Source: Microbacterium halotolerans
Lineage (GTDB): Bacteria; Actinomycetota; Actinomycetes; Actinomycetales; Microbacteriaceae
Assembly: GCF_003569805.1 (NCBI RefSeq)
Contig: NZ_KZ984052.1
Span: 71,961 to 135,960 of the forward strand
DNA: 64,000 nucleotides
Direction of reading: 5' to 3'
The translations under genes and the position numbers were made by a program. The notes beneath the pieces were generated by a model, which was not told the origin of the DNA, searched no databases, and was given only the letters and a program-made list of their open reading frames with translations. Shown piece after piece: positions 50,071 to 59,188 of the stretch; position 1 is the first letter of the stretch, and each line of letters begins with the position of its first letter.

Positions 50071-50487
50071 GAGCTCCGCTCTATCAGGGGTTACTGCGGG
50101 TTGCCATTGTCTTCGGAATGTCCTGGTCAGCGGCCATATTATTTGCCACCGTCTACTGCTCGTTGCCAGCGAATGTGCGGAGTAGATGCGGGCTCGCAGG
50201 CGGCCCGGATCGCGGACATCACGCTCAAGCGGCGATGTCGGGAGCATCGTGGGACTCGGAGTCACAAGTTGCTCGCGGAGTTCGGGCAGGTCGCCGAGCG
50301 TATCCGAGTTCTTGATCGCCTTGATCCGCAGAAGGAGCTTCTTCGTGAAGTCCGGCCGTCGCTTCTGCATCTCGCGATCCAGCGGCACAATGTCTATGCG
50401 CTGGCGCGCGCGTCCTGCCCGATCGATGACATCGACGCGTCGGCACAGACCGCCGCTACGGCCGTCACCAGACAGGGGCCGCTGTAG
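50071..50487. other. Remnant DNA without identified gene
   Basis: No intact gene. The minus strand from about 50,400 to 50,190 reads coherently (PLDREMQKRRPDFTKKLLLR, IKAIKNSDTLGDLPELREQL) and looks like a coding fragment I cannot identify; the rest appears scrambled. Confidence 0.35.
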
Positions 50488-50535
50488 CCGCTCCTCGACG
50501 ACGCAGGAATCGAGGAAATCTGGATCAACGATCCG
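50488..50535 (+). pseudogene. CpaF/TadA-like ATPase fragment
   Basis: Sixteen codons read PLLDDAGIEEIWINDP, the signature of the N-terminal region of CpaF/TadA/VirB11 secretion ATPases (usually LL.DP.VEEIWIN). The reading frame then loses the match. A short match, so only a fragment call is possible. Confidence 0.45.
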
Positions 50536-50798
50536 GTCGCGATCAACTTGTCTTCAACGAACAACGGCGATTCTGCTCGTATTTCAAGCAGAATGGCGTC
50601 GTGACCACCCGCGATCCGCAGGGATTCTGATGCCTCATGCGCTTCAGAACTTCTCCTCGACATGTCAACCGACAATAGGTTGCAAGTCGGAACACGGTGC
50701 TCATCGAGCAGCCATCCCGTGCCGTGTCTCAGGCTCTGGATGGGGTCGGTCCGCCGCGTACTCGGTAGGGAGTCCGAGCCGAATCGCCTGACTCTGCG

Positions 50799-50897
50799 GA
50801 GACCATCGGCCAGCCGGCGGCCGTCGAGGCCCTGCTCATCGCGGCGGCCAGCGGCCACCACCTGCTCATGTCGGGGCCGCCGTGTGTAGGTCCTTAA
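50799..50897 (+). pseudogene. ComM (Mg-chelatase-like) ATPase fragment
   Basis: Thirty-two codons read ETIGQPAAVEALLIAAASGH, then HLLMSGPPCVGP and a stop. This matches the start of the AAA+ module of ComM/YifB proteins (GQ..A..ALEIAAAGGHHLLM.GPPGAGKT), truncated inside the Walker A loop. ComM is a helicase needed for natural transformation. Confidence 0.6.
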
Positions 50898-50971
50898 GTG
50901 TGTAAGTGGTGTCCGAACCTTTGGATAAGCTGTGAGGGTCAAACAGATCAACGGCGAATTACTGGGGACGC

Positions 50972-52000
50972 ATGGCGAACAAGACGATGTTCGGGTTCAG
51001 GCTCGACAAGGTGAACATCCATCACGGGCACACACGGCAGGCCCAGGACATCGTTGAAGCGAGGCTGAACGGTGGAGCCGGTGAGTCCTTCCTCGAGTCG
51101 CTCGAGGCGATGCGGTCGCGATTGGTCGGCACGACAAGGATGGGCAAACTCACGTATGCGCTGGCCGACAACGACGAAAGTGCCACTGCGCCCGTGGACG
51201 CGCTTCCGACCATCAGAGTGGAGGAGATGTCGATCAAATCGTCTCGTGTCGACTTTGTTGTCCGTGTCGGGCGACGGGGCAGTCACGATCTCGCGATCGG
51301 GACCCGGGTAGAACAGGACGTAGCTCTGGAGGAACTCGCGTCGACGAATCCGTTCCACGTGTCCCTGTACTTGCCTACCACGGGGGCGGATGCTGTGCTG
51401 GTGTCGGAGGCGCGTTCCCGAAGTTCAGCGGGCTATCAGCTGCTCAAGCTGATCAGCGTCGTGTCATTCGAGCTCGCGAGCATGGACGGCGATGCTGACA
51501 ATCAGCGGTGGTGGCGGTTGATGAGTAGTCCGGTCGGTGACATGGAGCGTCTCGAAGAGGTCCTCACGAAGGGCAACGGCTTGGCCTTCCAGCTCGAACG
51601 GCGCAACGCTCCGCGGGGGAAGGCGCGCAGCTCCAGCGAGATTGTGCTCCGTCGGAACGGATTGCCGGCCGGGGCGCTCAGCTCGATCAAGTCCATGGTT
51701 CTCGGCTGGGCCAAGCTCGATGTGCCAGCCGACTACGACCCTGCTCCCATCGGCACCCCGGTAGAGCAGCTAGCGAGCCTCGTTGGCGTCGAGATCAATC
51801 CTTCCGACTTCAACGATGGCAGCCTCTCATACGATGATGCAGAAGGCCGGACACAGACAATCCGTCCCTCGAACGTCAACGACGTCTTCATCTACCCGGT
51901 CTCCATAGGGGATAGGCCGACGGCCGCGAAGATGCAGTCTGCGGCCGAGGCTCGGCTTCGCCTTCTCGTCCCGAGCCTGAAGATCCCGCTGCCGATCTAG
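50972..52000 (+). CDS. Unrecognised protein, first of a two-gene unit
   Basis: A 342-residue soluble protein I do not recognise. It starts MANKTMFGFRLDKVNIHHGH and has no signal peptide or membrane segment. Features seen: a mixed alpha/beta N-terminal half (IRVEEMSIKSSRVDFVVRVG), a central segment NPFHVSLYLPTTGADAVLVS with EARSRSSAGYQLLKLI, a basic patch RRNAPRGKARSSSE, and a C-terminal region ending LRLLVPSLKIPLPI. A promoter-like TAAGCT lies about 45 bases upstream, and the following membrane-protein gene is 10 bases downstream with its ribosome site overlapping this stop. Confidence 0.8.
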   Translation: MANKTMFGFRLDKVNIHHGHTRQAQDIVEARLNGGAGESFLESLEAMRSRLVGTTRMGKLTYALADNDESATAPVDALPTIRVEEMSIKSSRVDFVVRVGRRGSHDLAIGTRVEQDVALEELASTNPFHVSLYLPTTGADAVLVSEARSRSSAGYQLLKLISVVSFELASMDGDADNQRWWRLMSSPVGDMERLEEVLTKGNGLAFQLERRNAPRGKARSSSEIVLRRNGLPAGALSSIKSMVLGWAKLDVPADYDPAPIGTPVEQLASLVGVEINPSDFNDGSLSYDDAEGRTQTIRPSNVNDVFIYPVSIGDRPTAAKMQSAAEARLRLLVPSLKIPLPI

Positions 52001-52010
52001 GAGGTGCTAA

Positions 52011-52559
52011 ATGGGCTCGACCAGCCTGTCGGCACTCCTGCGTGCTCAGCTGAAGGTCACGCGCTTCAGGTCACGCAACACGTTCACGTACTGGGCGAAG
52101 ATCGTCGGGATGGTACTCGTTCTGGCTGCGATCGTCGTGTGCAGCCTCGTGTTCGGATGGACGATCAGGTCGTCTGACGGTCTCATCGCGGGCATCGCGA
52201 TCTTCGCTGGAGGGTTCCTAACGGCGTTCACCCATCTGTCGGGAGTTCGTCGGACGCTGGATGCACGGCACGGTCAGCAGGGAGTGGCTGAGAGGCCAGA
52301 GCGTGACCTCGTAGACATTGCGGTGACCCGGCTGCTCGGAGCGACCCTCGTGAGCGCAGCTACGGCCGCGGTCCTCGTCGTCGGGACGAGCGTCGCCACG
52401 GATGACCAGGGCCGAGTGGCGGGCGTGTTCGCAGCCGTGACCTGGGTCGGATCGGCTTTGTCGCTGGCGCTATTCTTCTCAGCCGTGCCAGCCCTGTACA
52501 GCGCCTACGTACAGATGAACGCGGTTGACAAACGCTTGGATGGCTCACATAGAACGTGA
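52011..52559 (+). CDS. Four-helix membrane protein, second of the two-gene unit
   Basis: A 182-residue protein with four likely membrane segments: AKIVGMVLVLAAIVVCSLVF, LIAGIAIFAGGFLTAFTHL, LLGATLVSAATAAVLVVGTS and a long one around VFAAVTWVGSALSLALFFSA. Short charged loops and a basic N-terminus (RAQLKVTRFRSRN). The ggaggt ribosome site sits on the stop codon of the upstream gene, so the pair is expressed together. No family recognised. A soluble partner with a small membrane protein next to restriction genes is a common layout for sensor-effector defence pairs; that reading is inference. Confidence 0.78.
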   Translation: MGSTSLSALLRAQLKVTRFRSRNTFTYWAKIVGMVLVLAAIVVCSLVFGWTIRSSDGLIAGIAIFAGGFLTAFTHLSGVRRTLDARHGQQGVAERPERDLVDIAVTRLLGATLVSAATAAVLVVGTSVATDDQGRVAGVFAAVTWVGSALSLALFFSAVPALYSAYVQMNAVDKRLDGSHRT

Positions 52560-52686
52560 ACGTCACGCGACGAGCATGGCCACTCCAACGGACATGGGCA
52601 GGTCGCAGACTCTGTCCGTGTCGGACCTCGCCGATAGGGTGAGGTCGGTACCCCAGCCACTCTCGTAGACCAGGAGAACTTCGCGC

Positions 52687-54690
52687 GTGTCAGTCCTTTC
52701 CAGCTTCGTGTGGAGCGTCGCCGATACACTTCGCGGCCCCTACTCCGAGGCCGAGTACGGCTCGGTCATCCTCCCGTTTACAGTGCTGCGGCGGCTGGAG
52801 TGCGTGATGGGTCCGCATCGCGAGGTCATGGCCGATATCGTCGCCGGCTACGAGGGCGAGCAACAGCGACGCACGCACCTGAAGCTGAAGACACGGACGG
52901 CCGAGAACCCGGGTCTCTCGTTCTGGACGACAAGCGACTACACGCTGAAGAAGGCCCTCGAAGATCCGGACAACCTCGCGGAGAATCTGATCGACTACGT
53001 CGGTGGGTTCTCGGCGAATCTTGACGTGTTCAATGCCTTCGACTTCGAGAACATTATCCGCACCCTGGACAGTCGCGACCGGCTGTCGCAGGTGACCCGG
53101 CACTTCGAGAGCATCGAGCTGTCGCCGGCCGTGGTGTCGAACGCGGACATGGGTGACCTGTTCGAGAACCTCATCTACCGGTTCGCCGAGTCGGCCAACG
53201 AGGGCGCTGGGCAGTTCTACACGCCGCGGGATGTCGTTCGGCTCCTTGTCGATCTCGTCTATGCAGACGACGCCGATGCGCTTCGGGGTCGTGGCACGGT
53301 CCGGTCGATCTACGACCCGACTGTCGGCACGGGCGGCATGCTCAGTGTCGCCGACGAGCACCTGCGCAGTTTCAGTCCGGGTGCGTCGACGGCGCTGTTC
53401 GGGCAGGAGATCAACACGCGCACCTATGCGATCTGCAAGGCCGACCTGCTGATCACTGGCCAGGACCCGTCGAACGTGCGACAGGGCGACACACTCGTCG
53501 TTGACCGGTTCGAGGACCGCCAGTTCGACTACGTCCTCTCGAACCCGCCGTTCGGTACCGATTGGAAGGCCGTCGAGTCGGACGTGAAAGCCGAGCACGA
53601 CCGCGGTGGCCAAGGGCGCTTTACGCCGGGGCTGCCTGCCGTGGGCGATGCGGCGATGCTGTTTCTCCTGCACGTGGCCTCGAAGATGCGCGACGTCGAC
53701 GAGACAGGCCGCGGTGGCAAAGCCGGCATCGTCCTGAACGGCTCGCCGCTGTTCAACGGTGGGGCAGGCTCGGGCCCGTCGGAGATCCGCGGACACATGC
53801 TCGAGAACGACCTCGTCGAGGCGATCGTGGCGCTGCCGAACGACATGTTCTACAACACCGGCATCGCGACCTACCTGTGGATCCTGTCGAACGCGAAGCC
53901 CGCGGATCGCAAGGACACGGTCCAGCTGATCGACGCGACGAAGCTCGGCACGAAGCTGCGCAAGTCGATCGGGTCGAAGAGGATGGAGATCCCCGACGCG
54001 CACCGCGACGCAGTTGTTCGGGCCTTCACTGGCACCTTGAGCGAGGACGACGTCGAGGTCCCGGTGAAGACGTTCCACAAGCGCGACTTCGCGTACTGGA
54101 CGGTCACGGTCGAGCGCCCGCTGCAGCTGCGCTTCCAGTGCACGCCCGATGCGATCAGCGCCGTTGCAGAGCAGAAGACCCTGACTAAGGTCGACGGCCT
54201 TAGCGAGGCTCTCGAAGCGTTCGGTGACGAGGTCTATCTGAACCGGGAGACATTCGACAAGGCGATCGGCCGTCACCTCGGCGATCATGGCGTGCGGCTC
54301 ACGCCGGCACAGCGCAAGAAGCTGTGGCAGACGATTGGCGTCCACGACGACACCGCCGACTACTGCCGCGTGCAGTCCGGCAAGAACAAGGGCGACCTCG
54401 AACCAGACCCCGCGCTGCGTGACACCGAGAACGTCCCGTTCGGCTGGGGCGATCATCCCAAGATGCACGAGGCGCGCGATGAGACCGTGCAAGCGTACTT
54501 CGATGCTGAGGTGAAGCCGCACGTCGCCGATGCGTGGATCGACTGGGACAAGACGAAGACCGGGTACGAGATCCCGTTCACCCGGCACTTCTACACGTAC
54601 GAGCCGCCCCGGCCGCTCGAGGAGATCGACAAGGACCTCGAGCGCGTCGTCGGCGAGATCATGACACTGCTGCGGGAGGTGGAGTCGTGA
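52687..54690 (+). CDS. hsdM: Type I restriction-modification DNA methyltransferase
   Basis: The 667-residue modification subunit that methylates adenine in the recognition sequence and forms the core of the type I complex. The N-terminal HsdM domain is followed by the methyltransferase fold with the AdoMet-binding motif DPTVGTGGML (D210) and the catalytic NPPF motif at residues 286-289 (SNPPFGTDWK); GAGQFYTPRDVVRLLVDL is also typical. Start GTG 52687 after caggagaac; TAGGGT upstream is a probable promoter. A degenerate relative lies 3 kb upstream. It overlaps hsdS by four bases (GTGA). Confidence 0.96.
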   Translation: MSVLSSFVWSVADTLRGPYSEAEYGSVILPFTVLRRLECVMGPHREVMADIVAGYEGEQQRRTHLKLKTRTAENPGLSFWTTSDYTLKKALEDPDNLAENLIDYVGGFSANLDVFNAFDFENIIRTLDSRDRLSQVTRHFESIELSPAVVSNADMGDLFENLIYRFAESANEGAGQFYTPRDVVRLLVDLVYADDADALRGRGTVRSIYDPTVGTGGMLSVADEHLRSFSPGASTALFGQEINTRTYAICKADLLITGQDPSNVRQGDTLVVDRFEDRQFDYVLSNPPFGTDWKAVESDVKAEHDRGGQGRFTPGLPAVGDAAMLFLLHVASKMRDVDETGRGGKAGIVLNGSPLFNGGAGSGPSEIRGHMLENDLVEAIVALPNDMFYNTGIATYLWILSNAKPADRKDTVQLIDATKLGTKLRKSIGSKRMEIPDAHRDAVVRAFTGTLSEDDVEVPVKTFHKRDFAYWTVTVERPLQLRFQCTPDAISAVAEQKTLTKVDGLSEALEAFGDEVYLNRETFDKAIGRHLGDHGVRLTPAQRKKLWQTIGVHDDTADYCRVQSGKNKGDLEPDPALRDTENVPFGWGDHPKMHEARDETVQAYFDAEVKPHVADAWIDWDKTKTGYEIPFTRHFYTYEPPRPLEEIDKDLERVVGEIMTLLREVES

Positions 54691-55973
54691 GTGTCGTTGT
54701 TGAGGACCCTGTCGCTGATCGCGTGCAGAAGTGGCTGGGCGACATCCCGTCAGGGTGGTCGGGCGTGCGTCTGTTCGAGGTCGCGGACGCATGGACGAGC
54801 AACGTCGACAAGCACACAGTCGAGGGGCAGCCATCAGTAAGGCTCTGCAACTACGTGGACGTCTACAAGAACGCTTCTATTGTCGGCTCGCTCGACTTTA
54901 TGGCCGCCACCGCAACCCGCGAACAGATCAGGAAGTTCCGCATCCGTCGAGGTGACACGCTCATCACCAAGGACTCGGAGACCGCCGACGACATCGGTGT
55001 CCCGGCGTTCGTCGAGTACGAGGCAAACGACCTCATCTGCGGGTACCACCTCGCCATCGTCCGGCCCTTCACAGGAAGAGTCGTTCCCAAGTTCCTCTAC
55101 TGGGCGCTCGGCTCCGAGCCCATTGCGCGGCAGTGGGGCGTCATCGCGGCCGGCGTCACCCGCGTCGGGATCCGCAGCACTGATCTCAACAAGGTCACGA
55201 TCCCGCTCCCAACTCTCGGCGAGCAGCGCGCCATCGCCGACTACCTGGACCAGGAGACGGCCCAGATCGACGCGCTCGTAGCGAAGCAGGAGGAGTTCGT
55301 CGGGCTGCTTCGGGAAAGGCGCTCACGCGCGCGGGAAGTGCTCGCCGACCGAGTGAACCACGGCGAGCGACTCCGCTGGTTCCTGTCTGAAATTGACCAC
55401 CGTGCAGGAACACGGGCAGTGGATCTGCCGCTGTTGTCCGTCTCGATCGACTGGGGGGTTCGACGCCGGGAGGAAACCACGGAAAAACTCTCCCGAGCGG
55501 AGGACCTGGGTCATTACAAGAGCTGCCTCAAGGGTGACATCGTCGTGAATCGGATGCGCGCGTTCCAGGGCGCGCTCGGTGTGGCTCCGGAGGACGGAGT
55601 CGTGAGCCCGGATTACGCAGTCCTCAGGGTTGCTTCGGCAGTTGACTCGGACTGGCTGTCCGAGCTGATGCGGACGAAAGCGTTCGTCGGCGAGATCATC
55701 TTGCGTCTGCGCGGCATCGGAGGCATGGACAGCGGCAACGTGCGGACACCGCGGATCAACACCTCTGATCTGCTCAAGATCCGCGCGAACGTGCCTGATG
55801 AGGACATCCAGCGCACGGAACTCACGAACCTGGTCGCCGAGACCGCTCAGATCGACGCCCTGATCACCAGGGCCGAGGAGCACATCACCCTCGCCAAGGA
55901 GCGCCGCGCCGCGCTGATCACGGCGGCGGTGACGGGGCAGTTCGATGTGCGCACGGCACGGAAGGCAGCGTGA
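54687..55973 (+). CDS. hsdS: Type I restriction-modification specificity subunit
   Basis: A 428-residue protein that sets the DNA target. Two target-recognition halves are visible, each followed by a conserved helix: the first ends LPTLGEQRAIADYLDQETAQ, IDALVAKQEEFVGLLRERR, the second ends ELTNLVAETAQIDALITRAE, EHITLAKERRAALITAAVTG, the classic alternating spacer arrangement. Start GTG 54687 overlaps the hsdM stop (GTGA); the longer open frame inside hsdM is rejected. The target sequence cannot be read from the protein. Confidence 0.94.
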   Translation: MSVVVEDPVADRVQKWLGDIPSGWSGVRLFEVADAWTSNVDKHTVEGQPSVRLCNYVDVYKNASIVGSLDFMAATATREQIRKFRIRRGDTLITKDSETADDIGVPAFVEYEANDLICGYHLAIVRPFTGRVVPKFLYWALGSEPIARQWGVIAAGVTRVGIRSTDLNKVTIPLPTLGEQRAIADYLDQETAQIDALVAKQEEFVGLLRERRSRAREVLADRVNHGERLRWFLSEIDHRAGTRAVDLPLLSVSIDWGVRRREETTEKLSRAEDLGHYKSCLKGDIVVNRMRAFQGALGVAPEDGVVSPDYAVLRVASAVDSDWLSELMRTKAFVGEIILRLRGIGGMDSGNVRTPRINTSDLLKIRANVPDEDIQRTELTNLVAETAQIDALITRAEEHITLAKERRAALITAAVTGQFDVRTARKAA

Positions 55974-58900
55974 AGGCGATGGCAGCATTGGACGCAACGC
56001 GCGAGGAGAAGCTCGAGATCGAGATCGCCGAGCACCTCGGCAAGAACGGTTGGCTGTACAGTCCGAACGACGACGGCTACGACGCCGAGCGGGCGATCTG
56101 GCCCGAGGACGTGATCTGGTGGCTGAGTGAGACGCAGCCGGATGAGTACGCGAAGGTTGTGCGCGTCGGCACGGGTGCGGAGCAGGCCGATCGGGAGGCG
56201 TTGCTGTCGATGCTCGTCACCAGGCTCGATACTCCGATGAGTTCGGGCGGTGGGACGCTGAACGTGTTGCGTCGGAAGTTCTCGCACACACGTGGGGCGA
56301 CGGCGCATTTCCGGATGTGCCAGTTCAAGCCCGCCACGACGTTGAACAAGACCGTGACCGAGCAGTACGAGAAGGTGCGGCTGCGTGTGGCCCGTCAGGT
56401 CTATTTCTCGCCGAAGCGCGGGGACAAGCGGTCGATCGACTTGGTGTTTTTCGTCAACGGGCTACCGGTCGCCACGTGCGAGTTGAAGTCGTTCTTCAAG
56501 CAGCAGTGGCGCACGGCGGTTACGCAGTACCGGAAGGATCGTGACCCGGCTGGTCAGCCGCTGCTCGGGTTCGGTACGCGTGCGCTGGTGCATTTCGCGG
56601 TCGACGACGACCAGGTGTACATGACCACGAAGCTGGCGGGGGAGAAGACGTATTTCCTGCCGTTCAACCGCGGCCATGACGACACCGGTGCCGCGGGGAA
56701 CCCGGCCAACCCTTCGGGGCCCGCGACCTCGTACCTCTGGGAGGAGGTTCTGCAGCGCGACAACTTCCTGTCGGTCCTTGGCTCGCAGATGTTCCTGAAG
56801 ACCGATGTCGACGAGGATCCGGCGACGGGAAAAATCACGCGGTCGACGGCGCTGATGTTCCCGCGCTATCACCAGTGGCGTGCGGTGAGGAAGCTCGTCG
56901 GCGCGATCGGTGACGACGGCCCGGGGCAGCGGTATCTGATCGAGCACTCCGCGGGGTCGGGGAAGACGAACACGATCGCGTGGACGGCGCACCGGCTTGC
57001 GCGCCTGCACGACCAGTCGAACGAGAAGGTGTTCGACAAGGTCATCATCGTCTCGGATCGCCGTGTCCTGGATGCCCAGCTGCAGCAGGCGGTGGAGCAG
57101 GTCGACGACACCGGCGGCAGCGTCGCGGTGATCGACTCGGCGGCTGTGCGCCGGTCCGGGGGCTCGAAGTCGCGCGCGCTGCTGGACGCGCTGACCGGGT
57201 CGTCGCTGATCATCGTCGTCACGTTGCAGACCTTCCCGTTCGTGAAGGACCTGCTGGAGACGAAGCTCGGCACGAAGAACTTCGCGGTGATCGTCGATGA
57301 GGCCCACACGTCCCAGTCGGGCAAGACCGCTGCGGAGCTGAAGAGCGTGCTCACCGAAGGCGGCGAGGTCGCCGATGACGGCGAGTTCGACGGCCAGGAC
57401 GTGATCAACCAACTCGTCGAGTCAGACGTGACCCGCGAACGCCAGATCGCGGCGGAGACGGCGGCGCGTGCCGGGGCGCGGAACGTGTCGCTGCTGGCGT
57501 TCACGGCGACGCCGAAAGCGAAGACGAAGCAGCTGTTCGGTCGTACGGGCGAGGACGGCAAGCCGGTCTCGTTCGACGTGTACCCGATGCGGCAGGCGAT
57601 CGAGGAGGGCTTTATTCTCGACGTGCTGCGCGGGTACCAGACGTACCGGACGGCGTTCGAAATCGAACAGCAGGGCAAGGCAGGCATCGCGACGGGCATC
57701 GGCCCCGACGATGACGACCTTCTTGTGGATCCGAAGACGGCGACGCGGAAGATCATGCGCTTCGCGAACCTGCATCCGACGAACATCGGCCAGAAGGTCG
57801 AGATCATCGTCGAGCACTTCCAAGCCAACGTCGCGCACCTGCTGGACGGGCACGCGAAGGCTATGGTCGTCACCGATTCGCGCCAGGCTGCGCTGCGGTA
57901 CAAGATCGAGACTGACAAGTACCTCAAGCAGCGTGGGTATGCGTATCAGTCGATCGTCGCGTTCAGCGGCAACTTGAGCGACGAGGACTATGGCATCGAG
58001 GATGCGACCGAGGCGTCGCTGAACCCCGGCGTCGGGTCCGACCTCGCACGCGAGTTCCGTCGCCCCGAGTACCGGCTCATGATCGTCGCCGACAAGTTCC
58101 AGACGGGCTTCGATCAGCCGCTGCTGTGCGCGATGTACGTGGACAAGAAGCTCCCGGACGTGCACGCGGTGCAGACGTTGTCGCGCCTGAACCGTAAGTA
58201 TCGTGCGCCGTCGGGCGAGATGAAGGACCGCACGTTCGTGCTCGACTTCGTCAACGATCCCGACGATATCCACGAGGCGTTCTTGATGTACTACCTCGAG
58301 GCACACGTGGAGAAGGAAACCGACCCGAACCACGTGCATGTGCTGGCGACGAAGCTCGCGCAGGCCCGGATCTACACGCCGAACGACGTCGAACGCTATG
58401 CGGAAGCCTGGTGGGCGCGGAAACAGTCGCACGCCGCGCTGGCCGCGGCTGTGACGCCCGCGCGCGACGAGTTCGTCGCGCGCTGGAATGATGCGCAGGC
58501 CGACGAAGACAGTGAGGCGCTTGACGAGCTGCGCACGTTCCGGAAGGACTGCGGCTCGTACGTCCGGTTGTACGACTTCATGTCACAGGTCGTGGATTAC
58601 GGCACGAGCGATCTGGAGAAGCTCGCCGAGTTCCTGCGCCAGCTGGTGCGGCTGCTGCCGACCGACGGTGCTGATCCGGATGTGGACGTGTCGGGGCTGG
58701 AGATGCGGCGCGTCCGCCAGATCGACCAGGGCAAGGCCGACATCGCGTTGTCGGGCGACCAGACGACGCCGGGTCTGCAAGGCATCACGGGCGTCGGATC
58801 GCACGTGTCGCGCCAGGACCCGCAGCAGGCGCTGCTGTCGGAAGTGGTGTCGAAGATCAACGAGCTGTTCGGCTCCGAGTTCGCCGACCCGCAGATCGAA

Positions 58901-59185
58901 GGCTTCGTCCGTGCGGCGGCCGGCATGGCCGAAGAGGACACACGGATCGCTGACCAGATCGACCACAACGCCCTCGACCAGTTCATGTCCTCGCCCGAGC
59001 TGCGCGAGACCCTCACTGACGCCGCGGTGCTCAACGAGGGGGCATTCGGAAAGCTCACTGGTGCGCTCACGGGTGAGAGCGACCGTGCTGATGAGTTCAT
59101 CCGCCTGATCGGGGAGTATCTGTACCGGTCGCGAAGGTGGCGGATGGGCGATGACGAGGACAGCCAAGACAGTCAGGAAAGGTAA
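55970..59185 (+). CDS. hsdR: Type I restriction endonuclease motor subunit
   Basis: A 1071-residue translocase and nuclease. N-terminal PD-(D/E)xK nuclease with D in SIDLVFFVNGLPV and ELK at residues 171-173; Walker A SAGSGKT starting at residue 327; DEAH at 443-446 (VIVDEAHTSQSG); SAT-like FTATPKAKTK; QTLSRLNRKYRAPSGEMKD (motif VI). A C-terminal helical domain completes it. GTG 55970 overlaps the hsdS stop (GTGA) and follows ggaaggcagc; ATG 55979 is an alternative. Cuts DNA that lacks HsdM methylation, after long-range translocation. Confidence 0.95.
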   Translation: MKAMAALDATREEKLEIEIAEHLGKNGWLYSPNDDGYDAERAIWPEDVIWWLSETQPDEYAKVVRVGTGAEQADREALLSMLVTRLDTPMSSGGGTLNVLRRKFSHTRGATAHFRMCQFKPATTLNKTVTEQYEKVRLRVARQVYFSPKRGDKRSIDLVFFVNGLPVATCELKSFFKQQWRTAVTQYRKDRDPAGQPLLGFGTRALVHFAVDDDQVYMTTKLAGEKTYFLPFNRGHDDTGAAGNPANPSGPATSYLWEEVLQRDNFLSVLGSQMFLKTDVDEDPATGKITRSTALMFPRYHQWRAVRKLVGAIGDDGPGQRYLIEHSAGSGKTNTIAWTAHRLARLHDQSNEKVFDKVIIVSDRRVLDAQLQQAVEQVDDTGGSVAVIDSAAVRRSGGSKSRALLDALTGSSLIIVVTLQTFPFVKDLLETKLGTKNFAVIVDEAHTSQSGKTAAELKSVLTEGGEVADDGEFDGQDVINQLVESDVTRERQIAAETAARAGARNVSLLAFTATPKAKTKQLFGRTGEDGKPVSFDVYPMRQAIEEGFILDVLRGYQTYRTAFEIEQQGKAGIATGIGPDDDDLLVDPKTATRKIMRFANLHPTNIGQKVEIIVEHFQANVAHLLDGHAKAMVVTDSRQAALRYKIETDKYLKQRGYAYQSIVAFSGNLSDEDYGIEDATEASLNPGVGSDLAREFRRPEYRLMIVADKFQTGFDQPLLCAMYVDKKLPDVHAVQTLSRLNRKYRAPSGEMKDRTFVLDFVNDPDDIHEAFLMYYLEAHVEKETDPNHVHVLATKLAQARIYTPNDVERYAEAWWARKQSHAALAAAVTPARDEFVARWNDAQADEDSEALDELRTFRKDCGSYVRLYDFMSQVVDYGTSDLEKLAEFLRQLVRLLPTDGADPDVDVSGLEMRRVRQIDQGKADIALSGDQTTPGLQGITGVGSHVSRQDPQQALLSEVVSKINELFGSEFADPQIEGFVRAAAGMAEEDTRIADQIDHNALDQFMSSPELRETLTDAAVLNEGAFGKLTGALTGESDRADEFIRLIGEYLYRSRRWRMGDDEDSQDSQER

Positions 59186-59188
59186 GAT

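Noticed and set aside
50394..50951. 185-codon minus-strand frame
   Set aside because: Runs antisense across two unrelated gene fragments; no coherent domain.
52690..54834. 714-codon open frame antisense to hsdM
   Set aside because: Shadow of hsdM with typical Arg/Val/Leu/Asp bias.
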